Shown here in pieces: positions 32,241 through 43,779 of a DNA stretch of 64,000 nucleotides (positions within the stretch are counted from its first letter, which is position 1; each line of letters opens with the position of its first letter). Source of the DNA: Branchiostoma floridae (Eukaryota > Chordata > Leptocardii > Amphioxiformes > Branchiostomatidae); NCBI RefSeq assembly GCF_000003815.2, contig NW_023365779.1, positions 145,515 through 209,514 on the forward strand. Direction: 5' to 3'. The notes beneath the pieces are model-generated. The model was not told the origin of the DNA. It saw nothing but the letters and a program-made list of their open reading frames with translations, and searched no databases. A program made the position numbers and the translations under genes.

Positions 32241-32480
32241 TTGGTCTTCCTACAGGACTGGTGAGTAGTAACTGATGACGGGAGACGCGTAGCTGCAGAC
32301 AAGTATGTCAGCATGTCTAACCTTCATAAACGTAAAACCTGCTGGTTCTAGAACCACACAACTCTCCCTGGTATTGTTGGATACAGGACAAGACATTCAG
32401 AGATATGTGGAAAGAAATTTAGACAAAACAAACAAAATATGCCCAAAAATCATTGTCCATAATTTCCTATTTGTCTGAGA
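32241..32480. other. Unique spacer
   Basis: Nothing recognised. Confidence 0.35.
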
Positions 32481-32640
32481 AAATTTCCCCAATATTTCAG
32501 ATACTTCTCCAATATTGGCTCCAAACTTGTGCATGACAGCTCTACTGTAACATTCACTCCAAACTTGAGAATGGCAGCTCTACTGTAACATTTACTCCAA
32601 ACTTGAGAATGGCAGCTCGAAAGTTTCGCCTCTGAAAGTG
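32481..32640. repeat. ~40-bp repeat, 3 copies
   Basis: CTCCAAACTTGAGAATGGCA followed by GCTCTACTGTAACATT repeats three times with few changes. Confidence 0.8.
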
Positions 32641-32699
32641 AATAAATGACTGCAATGTTGCAGCTGAGACAAGCGGCATAAATCACGCTCGGAGCAAAT

Positions 32700-33065
32700 T
32701 CACCTGACCAGCGGAAACACTCGGCTGTGGGGTAATCTAAAACATCCGGGCTACTCTATATACTAAAACATTCGGGCCACTCTAAATCACTTCATAGGTC
32801 TACATCAACACAGGCTGAATCTAAAATATCCAGGCCACTTTAAAGTAATTCTGGGATCTACATCAACACAGACACATCTGGGCCACTCTAAATCAGCTCA
32901 CAGGGCAGAGTACAGGCTGAATCTAAAACAACCGGGCCACTCTAAATTAATCATTGGTCTACATCAACACAAAACTATCCGGGCCACTCTAAATCAGTTC
33001 TGCGGTACACATCAATACAGGCTGGATCTAAACCATCCGGGCCACTCTGAATAAGTTCCTGACTT
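32700..33065. repeat. Degenerate ~60-bp repeat, 6-7 copies
   Basis: Words CATCCGGGCCACTCTAAATC, AGG(T)CTACATCAACAC and AGGCTGAATCTAAAA recur. Confidence 0.75.
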
Positions 33066-33455
33066 CACATTTTAACGAATCAGCATGAGGATAAGATAAA
33101 CATTTCCTGGGTTCACACAAACTCTTTATAAGACACATACAGGCCACACAGGTCATTTTATGGGTTTAAATTACAGACATTGCAAGCTTCAGCAAGACAT
33201 AAAGATAAAAACAGAGATCTCGAAGAAAAACTTTGGATCTTTTATTTGGACTATCTTTGAAGTATTCGTTGAACCCTCAGTTCAGTAGTTGTAGAATCGA
33301 AATGGTTATTTTGTGAGGAAATGTTTTGACTCAGACTAATACAATTTAAGAACACATCAGCCGGAAGAATAACAAAAACCAAAACATAACAACCCGGTTT
33401 GGAGCTCGACAGAATCAAGCGCTTTCTAGAAACAAAGGGCCGAGAATTCCGCTCA
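33066..33455. other. Unique sequence
   Basis: No gene supported. The minus frames 33251-33580 and 33415-33936 have no known motif. Confidence 0.35.
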
Positions 33456-33905
33456 CAAACTCTTGCACTGGTTGGTAACCGTGACAACAGGACTGGTAAA
33501 TAACCATGACGACGTTTGGAGATGAGGCGTCTTTGACGCAGTCGGGATTTTCTGCGTCTGCTGCCAGGACAGAACAGCAAATGGCTTTTTGAATAGTTCT
33601 ATCAATATTGCGTTCCAGATCAGTTGTCGTGGTGACACCATGGCGATAGATAAAGGGGACTTTAATAAGTAGCCTCCATAGATCCTGTTTATCTGGTAAT
33701 TGCCGAGGCAACAGTCGCCGTGGGAGACGACTGGATCGAATGGGCCAGCGGGCAGATATCGAACCCAGGTTTGTAATCATAACACAATATGCGCCGCGAA
33801 TTGGGCGTCGCCAGCCAACCGTAGCCATGGCAACTCCTGCGGACGGGCCCTCAGGAGGGGATGAGAGTCGGATGCTGGAACCATCATCCGTTGCCATGGT
33901 AACGG
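33456..33905. promoter_or_regulatory. Unique region with a cluster of X-box-like sites
   Basis: Within 450 bp: GGTAACCGTGACAAC (33474), AATAACCATGACGAC (33498), GTTGTCGTGGTGACACC (33622), ATTGCCGAGGCAAC (33698), GTAGCCATGGCAAC (33821-33834) and GTTGCCATGGTAAC (33890-33903). Most keep the spacing GTNNCCNNGGNNAC of RFX sites. There is no tandem unit, so clustering is not a simple repeat effect. Two overlapping minus-strand frames (up to 173 codons) cross the region without recognisable motifs. Confidence 0.4.
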
Positions 33906-34225
33906 AATTACGTCCCAATTGGTCTGTTATAGGCAATAAAACAGCAGTGAAACTGAGAGGAATATTGGTATCAAATTGCTTTAGTTTGGGATCAAATTAC
34001 TTCAGTTTTGTCCCGATTTCTTTTATTTGCCCCGATTGAGGGCTGCTCAGACATAATCCATTTTATCCGCCAAAAATACAGCCTCAATTCCCCGCTGATG
34101 GTCGCCCGTACGTGACCCCAATATGCATCATTCCTCCCTCCCTCGATATTGAACTGAACACCGGAATAATTCCAGGAAGCATTCCAGGACCAGTAAAACA
34201 TGCCGCTGGTTACAGGGCTAGTTTA
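33906..34225. other. Unique sequence
   Basis: TCAAATTGCTT and TCAAATTACTTCAGTTT form a small duplication at 33970-34010. Nothing else recognised. Confidence 0.35.
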
Positions 34226-34325
34226 TGGCCACATTTGTGCAACATGTTCCTGTGTGGGTGGGGAGATGGGAACAAGTTCCTGTGTGGGTGGGGAAGACAA
34301 AGAACATGTTCCTGTGGTGGGAAAA
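34226..34325. repeat. ~33-bp repeat, 3 copies
   Basis: GTTCCTGTGTGGGTGGGGA repeats with a shortened third copy. Confidence 0.7.
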
Positions 34326-34479
34326 ATTGCAGACTGGGCGTTTGATTGCAAAATTTCAGAAAAAAAGCAGAAATTTCTGGGATCAGCTTAAGTATTGAAT
34401 TCTAGGAGCAAGTGCCTGGTTGTGTGTTCAGCTTTTATGGTATAATGTCAGGATCAAGTTGACATAGGAAGGACCATCT

Positions 34480-34640
34480 GAAACACAGCCAAGCCCAACA
34501 GGAATTTGCCAGCTAAAGTTTGACATGCCCGGGCCCCGGGGTAGGGCCAGCCAAAGTTTGACTGGGCCCTGAGGGGGGCCAGCTGAAACTCAGCCAGACC
34601 CCACAGGAATGGCCAGCTGAAGTTTGACATGACTGGCCTC
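34480..34640. repeat. Degenerate ~50-bp repeat
   Basis: GCCAGC(T/C)(A/G)AAGTTTGAC(A)TG recurs four times with variable GC-rich spacers; a fifth copy lies at 34905. Confidence 0.6.
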
Positions 34641-34649
34641 ACCAGGCCC

Positions 34650-34910
34650 ACAGGCAGGGCCAACTTACATACTGCCAGATCCAGCAGAAAGGGCCAACTG
34701 ACATACTGCCAGATCCAGCAGAAAGGGCCAGCTGACATACTGCCAGACCCAGCAGAAAGGGCCTGCTGACATACTGCCAGATCCAGCAGAAAGGACCAAC
34801 TGACATACTGCCAGATCCAGCAGAAAGGACCAACTGACATACTGCTAGATCCAGCAGAAAGGGCCAGCTGACATACTCGTACTGCCAGATCCAGCAGAAA
34901 GGGCCAGCTA
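34650..34910. repeat. 34-bp minisatellite, about 7-8 copies
   Basis: GACATACTGCCAGATCCAGC followed by AGAAAGGGCCAACT. Open minus-strand frames of 121-128 codons cross it and are not coding. Confidence 0.92.
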
Positions 34911-35590
34911 AGTTTGACCTGCCTGAAGCCCGTAGGAAGGCCAGCTGGCCGGGAACTGCGATTCCCACGGGATGAGTTTGGCCGCGTACATCATCAGGAG
35001 TCATCCCGTGTTAACGCGCAAGTCGTGTTCGCCCGGGGACTGCAACAATCCCTCAAACCCCCAGTCAATAAAACTGAGTCGCTGCAGCATCTACAGCTCA
35101 CATCAGGCCACAGCAAGTTGGTTTTAAGGTTCACGAAGTCAAAACAACTCTGATAACCCTTTGGAGTAGGTTATCAATATCATTCGTTGATTTTTGTTCC
35201 TAAAAAAAGAATATTGCTGAACTGGAGGACCAATATGAAGCTTCTGGAAACAGAGTCTGTACCTTATTTTACTCAGGTTGAGGGGGTTGTTTTGATTTCA
35301 TTTTTAGGTTGAATACCCAGCTAGCTGAAGGCTATGCCAAAGATTTGCATTTTACACTGAAACATGACCAACACAAACCTGACTTTCCCAAGAATTGTTA
35401 AAAATAAGTTATAATTTCAGTTATGATGCAGCAACAGCAATGTACACTCATGTAAATACAAACAATCTATCATGTGGATGCACAATTAGGCAAAAACGAA
35501 GTGCAAAATGTTGCATATAGGCCCTGTCCTTAGTGCTGAACTTACAGTGACTGTGCTTGTCAAGAACTGGTCATGGAAATTCGGACATAT
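34911..35590. other. Unique, AT-rich to the right
   Basis: No gene or repeat recognised. Confidence 0.35.
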
Positions 35591-38035
35591 TTTGTGGTTG
35601 GAATCTCTGATAACTGCTGATAACCAGGGAACTGCATTCCTGTGGCCCAACAGTTGTTATAACAAAGTTGCAGCGTCCATCTCTCATGCCCAACATTAGC
35701 CCCGCTCACGTCCAACAAGGCTTACATAGGAGCTGTAACCAGAGAACTGCACTGCTGTGGCCCAACAGTTGTTATAACAAAGTTGCAGCGTCCATCTCTC
35801 ATGCCCAACATTAGCCCCGCTCACGTCCTACAAGACTTACACATGAGCTGTAACCAGAGAACTGCACTGCTGTGGCCCAACAGTTGATATAACAAAGTTG
35901 CAGCTCCCATCTCTCATGCCCAACATTAGCTCACGTCCTACAAGGCTTAGACATGAGCTGTAACCAGAGAACTGCACTGCTGTGGTCCAACAGTTGATAT
36001 AACAAAGTTGCAGCGTCCATCTCTCATGCCCTACATTAGCCCCGCTCACGTCCAACAAGGCTTACACATGAGCTGTAACCAGAGAACTGCACTGCTGTGG
36101 TCCAACAGTTGATATGACAAAGTTGCAGCTCCCATCTCTCATGCCNNNNNNNNNNNNNNNNNNNNNNNNNNNNNNNNNNNNNNNNNNNNNNNNNNNNNNN
36201 NNNNNNNNNNNNNNNNNNNNNNNNNNNNNNNNNNNNNNNNNNNNNTTGCAGCTCCCATCTCTCATGCCCAACATTAGCCCCGCTCACGTCCAACAAGGCT
36301 TACACATGAGCTGTAACCAGAGAACTGCACTCCTGTGGCCCAACAGTTGTTATAACAAAGTTGCAGCGTCCATCTCTCATGCCCAACATTAGCCCCGCTC
36401 ACGTCCTACAAGACTTACACATGACCTGTAACCAGAGAACTGCACTGCTGTGGCCCAACAGTTGATATAACAAAGTTGCAGCTCCCATCTCTCATGCCCA
36501 ACATTAGCTCACGTCCTACAAGGCTTACACATGAGCTGTAACCAGAGAACTGCACTGCTGTGGCCCAACAGTTGATATAACAAAGTTGCAGCGTCCATCT
36601 CTCATGCCCAACATTAGCCCCGCTCACGTCCTACAAGGCTTACACATGAGCTGTAACCAGAGAACTGCACTGCTGTGGCCCAACAGTTGATATAACAAAG
36701 TTGCAGCTCCCATCTCTCATGCCCAACATTAGCCCAGCTCACGTCCTACAAGGCTTACACATGAGCTGTAACCAGAGAACTGCACTGCTGTGGCCCAACA
36801 GTTGTTATAACAAAGTTGGAGTGTGTCCATCTCTCATGCCCAACATTAGCCCCCGCTCACGTCCAACAGGGCTTACACATGAGCTGTAACCAGAGAACTG
36901 CACTGCTGTGGCCCAACAGTTGTTATAACAAAGTTGCAGCGTCCATCTCTCATGCCCAACATTAGCCCTGCTCACGTCCTACAAGGCTTACACAAGAGCT
37001 GTAACCAGAGAACTGCACTGCTGTGGCCCAACAGTTGTTATAACAAAGTTGCAGCTCCCATCTCTCATGCCCAACATTAGCCCCGCTCACGTCCAACAGG
37101 ACTTACACATGAGCTGTAACCAGAGAACTGCACTGCTGTGGCCCAACAGTTGATATAACAAAGTTGCAGCTCCCATCTCTCATGCCCAACATTAGCCCAG
37201 CTCACGTCCAATAAGGCTTACACATGAGCTGTAACCAGGGAACTGCACTGCTGTGGCCCAACAGTTGTTATAACAAAGTTGCAGCTCCCATCTCTCATGC
37301 CCAACATTAGCCCCGCTCACGTCCAACAAGGCTTACACATGAGCTGTAACCAGAGAACTGCACTGCTGTGGCCCAACAGTTGATATAACAAAGTTGCAGC
37401 TCCCATCTCTCATGCCCAACATTAGCCCAGCTCACATCCAACAAGGCTTACACATGAGCTGTAACCAGAGAACTGCACTGCTGTGGCCCAACAGTTGATA
37501 TAACAAAGTTGCAGCGTCCATCTCTCATGCCCAACATTAGCCCTGCTCACGTCCTACAAGGCTTACACATGAGCTGTAACCAGAGAACTGCACTGCTGTG
37601 GCCCAACAGTTGTTATAACAAAGTTGCAGTACAGCTCCCATCTCTCATGCCCAACATTAGCTCCGCTCACGTCCTACAAGGCTTACACATGAGCTGTAAC
37701 CAGAGAACTGCACTGCTGTGGCCCAACAGTTGATATAACAAAGTTGCAGCGTCCATCTCTCATGCCCAACATTAGCCCCGCTCACGTCCTACAAGGCTTA
37801 CACATGAGCTGTAACCAGAGAACTGCACTGCTGTGGCCCAACAGTTGTTATAACAAAGTTGCAGCTCCCATCTCTCATGCCCAACATTAGCCCCGCTCAC
37901 GTCCTACAAGGCTTACACATGAGCTGTAACCAGAGAACTGCACTGCTGTGGCCCAACAGTTGTTATAACAAAGTTGCAGCTCCCATCTCTCATGCCCAAC
38001 ATTAGCCCCGCTCACGTCCTACAAGGCTTACACGA
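35591..38035. repeat. 115-bp satellite, about 21 copies
   Basis: The unit contains AGCTGTAACCAGAGAACTGC, ACTGCTGTGGCCCAACAGTT, a GTTATAAC or GATATAAC switch, AAAGTTGCAGC then GTCC or TCCC, ATCTCTCATGCCCAACATTA and GCTCACGTCC. Copies are 95% or more alike, with correlated two-state sites. The 100-N gap at 36146-36245 falls inside, so copy number in the assembly is unreliable. Confidence 0.96.
36146..36245. other. Assembly gap (100 N)
   Basis: Exactly 100 N within the 115-bp satellite. Confidence 0.98.
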
Positions 38036-38665
38036 CCGACAGGGCTTACCGCAAACTATCTCTGCTCACTTCTGTTTGTTTTTTATTCTCCGGAGCTCGG
38101 CTGGAATACAAACCGCCTCATTATGCCCCCACGACTGACAGGGATGCTGCAGTCTACTGGTCAGACTGGTGTGTCTTCAGTTAACGGTTCTTAACTTGGA
38201 AGATTTGATAGGAAGGCCTAGTATCAAATGTAGGACACATTTCATCACTATGGTAACGTTACTCCTTTGTTGCTTTTACACTTTTTTTTCAGGTCAAAAA
38301 GATCAAGTCCCAAACTTGATCACTACTAAATATTGTTGTCCCTAGGAAATGATTTGTTACTTCACCCCAACAGAGTGAAGTGTTGTTTTTGTTTTGTCTC
38401 TCTCTCTATGTGTATGACTGTCTGTCTGCATGCGTGCCTGTTTTTGTGATTCCAATTACAAATACACAATGAAGTATGTCCACACAACCACTGTTTAACT
38501 TCTATCTTCAGTTGTTATGTGTAGAGCTGCAAAGCAGTTTTGGTAAAGGGGGTGAAGTCTGCCATCTCTAGTCTGTTTTTGCTGGAAAAACAGTTTGAGA
38601 ACCATCTTGAATATGTCTGCATTTAATTTTCTTCCGTGTTCAGTTTGCCACCAGCCTCATGCAGC
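38036..38665. other. Unique sequence
   Basis: No gene recognised. CTATGGTAACGTTACTCC (38250) is an X-box half-site. Confidence 0.35.
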
Positions 38666-38952
38666 AGCTAAGGAGGAAACATTTACATTTGGTATGTTTG
38701 GTATTCCATCTTACAGCAGCAAGGAAACATTTGCATGCGGAATGTTTGGTATTCCATCTTACAGCAGCAATGAAACATTTACATTTGGAATGTTTCATAT
38801 TCCATCTTACAGCAGCAATGAAACATTTACATGCGGAATGTTTCATATTCCATCTTACAGCAGCAAGGAAACATTTACATTTGGAATGTTTGGTATTCCA
38901 TCTTACAGCAGCAATGAAACATTTACATTTGGAATGTTTGGTATTCCGAGCA
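38666..38952. repeat. 48-bp minisatellite, 6 copies, open in several frames
   Basis: The unit includes GAAACATTTACATTTGGAAT, GTTTGGTATTCCATC and TTACAGCAGCAA. A plus frame (38595-39050) reads a 16-residue repeat ending SYSS(N/K); a minus frame is also open. Variable sites hit first and second codon positions in the plus frame (TTT/TGC, GGT/CAT), which argues against protein selection. Confidence 0.9.
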
Positions 38953-39440
38953 GAATTCCTGACCGGGATCCCATCCCCAGCCCAGCTAGAGTCGTGCCAA
39001 ATAATAAAGTGGGAAATTCTGTCCGACACCCGTGGCAGACGGGGGTGTAAGGTGACATTTGTCACCATGTGGGACAATTCTGCCACATTACCTGCAGATT
39101 GCTAAAGTCAAACCGTGACATTGTGGCTTTCTGTGCTGCACTGAAGACGCCGCAATAACGATCTGATGTTGCACTAAATGTAACATTTGTCACAGCAATG
39201 TTTGGACAATTTGCTACATTACAAAAGAGACTTATATGTGGAGATTTCTATAATAGTAAAACCATGACTGTAGCTTTGTTGCAGCAATGTAGCAAAATTT
39301 GTTACAATGTTGGACACAATTGTTGCACCTCATAGAATACATGTATGCGAGGATGAACTGAACTGAATTGTTTGAGACAAATTTCATTTTGCTACATTCG
39401 TTGTTATGTCTAGATCGTGGTAAGACTGTTTCTTTCAAAT
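38953..39440. other. Unique sequence with a retroelement-like tail
   Basis: GCAATGTTTGGACAATTTGC and related words recur loosely. At 39322-39368 a GAGGATGAACTGAACTGAA tail matches the one at 32200. No gene. Confidence 0.4.
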
Positions 39441-40260
39441 CAGACAGTGTCATAATACAGACAGACAGGCAACAAGTTTACACATAATGTACACGGAAAC
39501 TTCAGTGCCTGGCTTTTCAAGTTGACAGACCACAAACTAAGACAAGACAAACACAAGTCTCCTAAGAGATGGTGATACCTTTGATCCCTGTTACTGAGAG
39601 AAGCAATTATAAAAGCACACACACTAACAACAAGTTTATACATAATGTAAATAGAAACTTCAGCGCCTGTTTAAATTAGCAGACCACAAAACAAACAACT
39701 CTACTCTGAGATGAGTCCACTCTGCTATATACTGCAAACTCTCCTCTGTAATAATGAGAGATTTGAGCAGTAGTTACATCGAGAAATTCCATTATAAGGC
39801 CCCCACACACTAACAACAAGTCTATACATAATGTACACAGAAACTTCAGTGTCTGGCTGTTTAAGTTTGCAGACCACAGAGTGAGCAAGTGTCCTCCATG
39901 ATCATTAGAGATTTGAGCTGTAGTTATACAGAGAGAAGCAATTATAAAGGCACACACACACAAACAACAATTTTATACATAATGTACATAGAAACTTCAG
40001 TCCCTGACTGTCTTAGTTTGCAGACCACAAGAGAACAACTCTCCTCTTAGATAATGAGAGATTTGAATCGTAGTTACACAGAGAGAAACCATTATAAGGA
40101 ACTAACTCATAGTTATACAGAGAGAAGCCATTATAAGGCCCCCCACACTAACATTGTCCATAGGTACACAGAGAAGCCATTATAAGGCCCCACACAGTAA
40201 CATTGTCCATAGTTACACAGAGAGAAGCCATTATAAGGCCCCCCACACACTAACATCGTC
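39441..40260. repeat. Degenerate repeats: ~190-bp units, then ~55-bp units
   Basis: Four larger units share AACAACAAGTTTATACATAA, TGTACACAGAAACTTCAGTG and AGACCACA. From about 40060 a shorter unit, AGAGAGAAGCCATTATAAGG, CCCCACACTAACATTGTCC and ATAGTTACAC, repeats four times. Confidence 0.75.
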
Positions 40261-40595
40261 CCACGGTGCCATACAGAAAGCCAGGAGCCCATTACAGTGC
40301 GGAAGGAGCCAGAAATGGGTCGGATAAACCCGTGTGATTTGGTTCCTCCACAGAAATCGAATACCGGCTTTGACTTTGCAATTGCGAGTAATTGCATTAC
40401 CCCTCTACTACCAAATTTGGGAAGCACCGTTCAATTTGCTGGGCTGATGTTCCGACAGTGAAAGTCTCATTTATCTTCGGGAGCAAATTAGCCTCGCTGG
40501 CCCTCGGGAGGGGTGCACGGCTAAAACTCACAATGGGGAGGGACCAAGGAGAGGACAAGGACAACTGGAACAAGTGCTCATATCGATTCAGAAGT
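40261..40595. other. Unique sequence
   Basis: Nothing recognised apart from GACAGTGAAAGTCTC at 40454. Confidence 0.35.
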
Positions 40596-40865
40596 TACTG
40601 GTCAGAACCCACACTGGAGAGGGACCACAGAGGGTGTAAGGACAAGGTACCAGGTATTGATGCAGAAAAACTTGTGGCCAAACCTACAGTGGAGAGGGAC
40701 CACAGAGGGTGTAAGGACAAGGTACCAGGTATTCATGCAGAAAAACTAGTGGCCAAAACCCACAGTGGAGAGGGACCATGGAGGGTGTGAGGACAAGGTT
40801 TCATGTATTGATGCAGAAAAACTAGTGGCCAAAACCCACAGTGGGGAGGGACCATGGATAGAACT
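40596..40865. repeat. ~76-bp repeat, about 3.5 copies
   Basis: GAGAGGGACCACAGAGGGTG, AAGGACAAGGTACCAGGTAT, GATGCAGAAAAACT and GTGGCCAAAACCCACAGTGG. The ACCCACACTGGAGAGGGACC word resembles the HTGE linker-like family. Confidence 0.88.
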
Positions 40866-41400
40866 AGTGTTTGGTTTTGGTTTGTTATTGATTCAAAAGC
40901 TGCTGGTCATCTGAGTGTTAAAATCCACACAATTTACAGGAACTCAATGCACTGCCTTGTTTCTCAAACATGTTTAAGTACAAATTCAGCAGTAGGCCAA
41001 AATGAAAGCAAAAAATGCAAGGCTTGGAGGAAAACTGGAATCTCTGCATATTGTACCCCATAATATTGGGTAAATCGGTGTAAAACTTCCCCCGACACCG
41101 TTTTCATGTAGATCTTTTAGTTCAGCACCAAGCTTAAACATACAACCAACAATTTAAGATGATGTGAAAATGTGACAATAATTTGTAAACTTTAAGATTT
41201 GAGTCTCAGACAAGATAGAATCTAAGGAATAAGAATGACAACCTTAACTGTACGTACATACCCACTGGGTTAAGCACAGTCTATATACATTTGCCAAGCG
41301 ACTACAAGCTGCTGAGTGAACTTGACTTCTCCCTTTGTTGTGATAGGGAAAATGTAAGCAGTTTCAGTTTCAGTTTATATATAATATATATGAATATATT
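40866..41400. other. AT-rich unique sequence
   Basis: No gene recognised. Confidence 0.35.
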
Positions 41401-41745
41401 TTTTACAATCAAAGATTTACTGAGGTATAAGACACATGAATTAGTATTTGTTAGATGTATGAAGTAGGTAACTATGGGCTCTATGAGTCTATAATAAGGC
41501 AGGTAGACAACAGAAACATTTTCTGTATTACTTAGGTTTTAAGACATAAAATATTTGCTATCTTTATAAAGTAGGGAAATATAGGCTGTATGAGTCTATA
41601 CTTTAGGCTGTATGAGTCTATAACAAGGCAGGAGACAACAGAAACATTTTCTGCATTACTTATGTATAAGACATACATAATTATATGAATTATATGTAAG
41701 TGCTATATGTATAAAGTAGCCAGCTATGGGCTGTATGAGTCTTTG
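41401..41745. repeat. Degenerate ~110-bp repeat, 3-4 copies
   Basis: TATGGGCTCTATGAGTCTAT, AAGGCAG.AGACAACAGAAAC and ATTTTCTG.ATTACTTA recur with AAGACATA. Confidence 0.75.
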
Positions 41746-41960
41746 ACAACGCTTCCTCTTCATGGATTATAACGGCCGTTAACAGGGGTTCGTTTATCTT
41801 CTCTATTTTTATAGCCGCGTTTATTGCAAGGGTAATTCAATATTCTGTGGAGACTTCATAAATCTGTCGCTGCGCCGTCCCAGTTGGAAAATTATCCTCC
41901 AGCGCGGCCGGGGACTGGTGACGGCTGCGTAAAATATCAGCTCAGGAGGACGGAAATAAG
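41746..41960. other. CpG-rich unique island
   Basis: Non-repetitive. Contains the palindrome AACGGCCGTT (41770-41779; Myb-like half-sites) and CGCTGCGCCGTCC. Candidate regulatory or conserved element; no gene. Confidence 0.25.
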
Positions 41961-42360
41961 ATCTGCAGGGCTCAGATATGGAGATATGGGAGGTCTACAT
42001 ATAAGCAAATATGGAGATATAGTGCTATTATTTGAGGTCTACATATAAACAAAACAGAAAGTCTTTATACTGATGGCCTTGATACATGAACTTGACATAC
42101 ACAAGCAGGAGCACATATAGTCAAGATTTCACCCTGCGTTCTGTTTTCATTTTAACGTATATTGATTTTTCGCCTTCTGTTTTCGTTCTAAATAAAAATG
42201 TATTTTCACCTTAAATCACATGACACAGGCCTGCATGCACAGTCAAGATTTTCCTAGCCTTTTATTTTCATTTAAACAAAGATTAGATTTTCAGCTTTCT
42301 GTTTTGATCTTGAATTAAAGTTTTTATCTTACATGTATATCCAATGGCTACCGTTAAATC
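41961..42360. repeat. Two small duplications
   Basis: GAGATATGG..GAGGTCTACATATAA twice at 41975-42055. A ~130-bp unit with AGTCAAGATTT, TTTTCATTT(T/A)AA and CTTTCTGTTTT repeats at 42118 and 42240. Confidence 0.5.
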
Positions 42361-42655
42361 CCTTTCCATGAAGTAATGATCACAGACAAGATTCCCCTCT
42401 GGTCAGTCTTCCTGAAATCCAATCTTTCTCCCTGCAGAAGCGCGGCCTTCGCAGCTCCGGCGGACTGGAACTGTAGCAATTTGGGCCTGACACTCGCTAC
42501 AAAGCGAAAGTCTGGCGAAAGTGAAAGTGGCTGATTGCAGGAGAATGGTTTTATGTGGGATGAATAGAGCGAGGTGTCAGGGGAAATGGGCGTACTTAGG
42601 GCGGAGATTAGTTCAACTGTGATGCTAACAGGACAGGAATGGGCATGTGGTGGGG
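42361..42655. other. Unique sequence
   Basis: Contains GGCGAAAGTGAAAGTGGC at 42513. No gene recognised. Confidence 0.35.
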
Positions 42656-43720
42656 AATCGCTCCCACTTTCATCACTGGTCCTGCACATGTACACTTGTA
42701 CACTTTCACTTTCATCACTGGTCCTGCACATGTACACTTGTACACTTTCACTTTCATCACTGGTCCTGCACCTCTGTGGAGGGCACATGTACACTTTCAC
42801 TTTCATCACTGGTCCTGCACCTCTGTGGAGGGCACATGTACACTTCCACTTTCATCACTGGTCCTGCACCTCTGTGGAGGGCACATGTACACTTTCACTT
42901 TCATCACTGGTCCTGCACCTCTGGGGGGGGGGGGGGGGCACATGTACACTTTCACTTTCATCACTGGTCCTGCACCTCTGTGGGGGGCACATGTACACTT
43001 TCACTTTCATCACTGGTCCTGCACCTCTGTGGGGGGCACATACTATACACTTTCACTTTCATCACTGGTCCTGCACTTCTGTGGAGGGCACATGTACACT
43101 TTCACTTTCATCACTGGTCCTGCACCTCTGTGGAGGGCACATGTACACTTCCACTTTCATCACTGGTCCTGCACCTCTGTGGAGGGCACATGTACACTTT
43201 CACTTTCATCACTGGTCCTGCACCTCTGTGGAGGGCACATGTACACTTTCACTTTCATCACTGGTCCTGCACCTCTGTGGAGGGCACATGTACACTTCCA
43301 CTTTCATCACTGGTCCTGCACCACTGTGGAGGGCACATGTACACATTCACTTTCATCACTGGTCCTGCACCTCTGTGGAGGGCACATGTACACTTCCACT
43401 TTCATCACTGGTCCTGCACCACTGTCGAGGGCACATGTACACTTTCACTTTCATCACTGGTCCTGCACCTCTGTGGAGGGCACATGTACACTTTCACTTT
43501 CATCACTGGTCCTGCACCTCTGTGGAGGGCACATGTACACTTCCACTTTCATCACTGGTCCTGCACCTCTGTGGAGGGCACATGTACACTTTCACTTTCA
43601 TCACTGGTCCTGCATTTCTGGGGGGGGGGGATGTCACATGTACACTTTCACTTTCATCACTGGTCCTGCACCTCTGTGGAGGGCACATGTATATGAGGAG
43701 GGGGGTTACTTTCACTTTCA
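42656..43720. repeat. 49-bp minisatellite, about 21 copies
   Basis: The unit is CACATGTACACTTTCACTTT, CATCACTGGTCCTGCACCTC and TGTGGAGGG. The first two copies are 42-bp forms without the CTCTGTGGAGGGC part. Two copies carry long poly-G tracts (about 42923 and 43619). The unit has no stop in any frame and 49 = 1 mod 3, so all three frames stay open; the 428-codon frame at 42574-43860 is the largest example. Every unit contains ACTTTCACTTTC or a one-base variant. Confidence 0.96.
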
Positions 43721-43779
43721 TCACTGAACACCTCACCTGGTCCTACAAGTTTGGCTATTGGCTAATAGGGCAATACTGG

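Noticed and set aside
33415-33936. 173-codon minus-strand frame as a gene
   Set aside because: No recognisable motif, overlaps another frame, and the DNA signal is better described as X-box-like sites; without transcripts I cannot support it.
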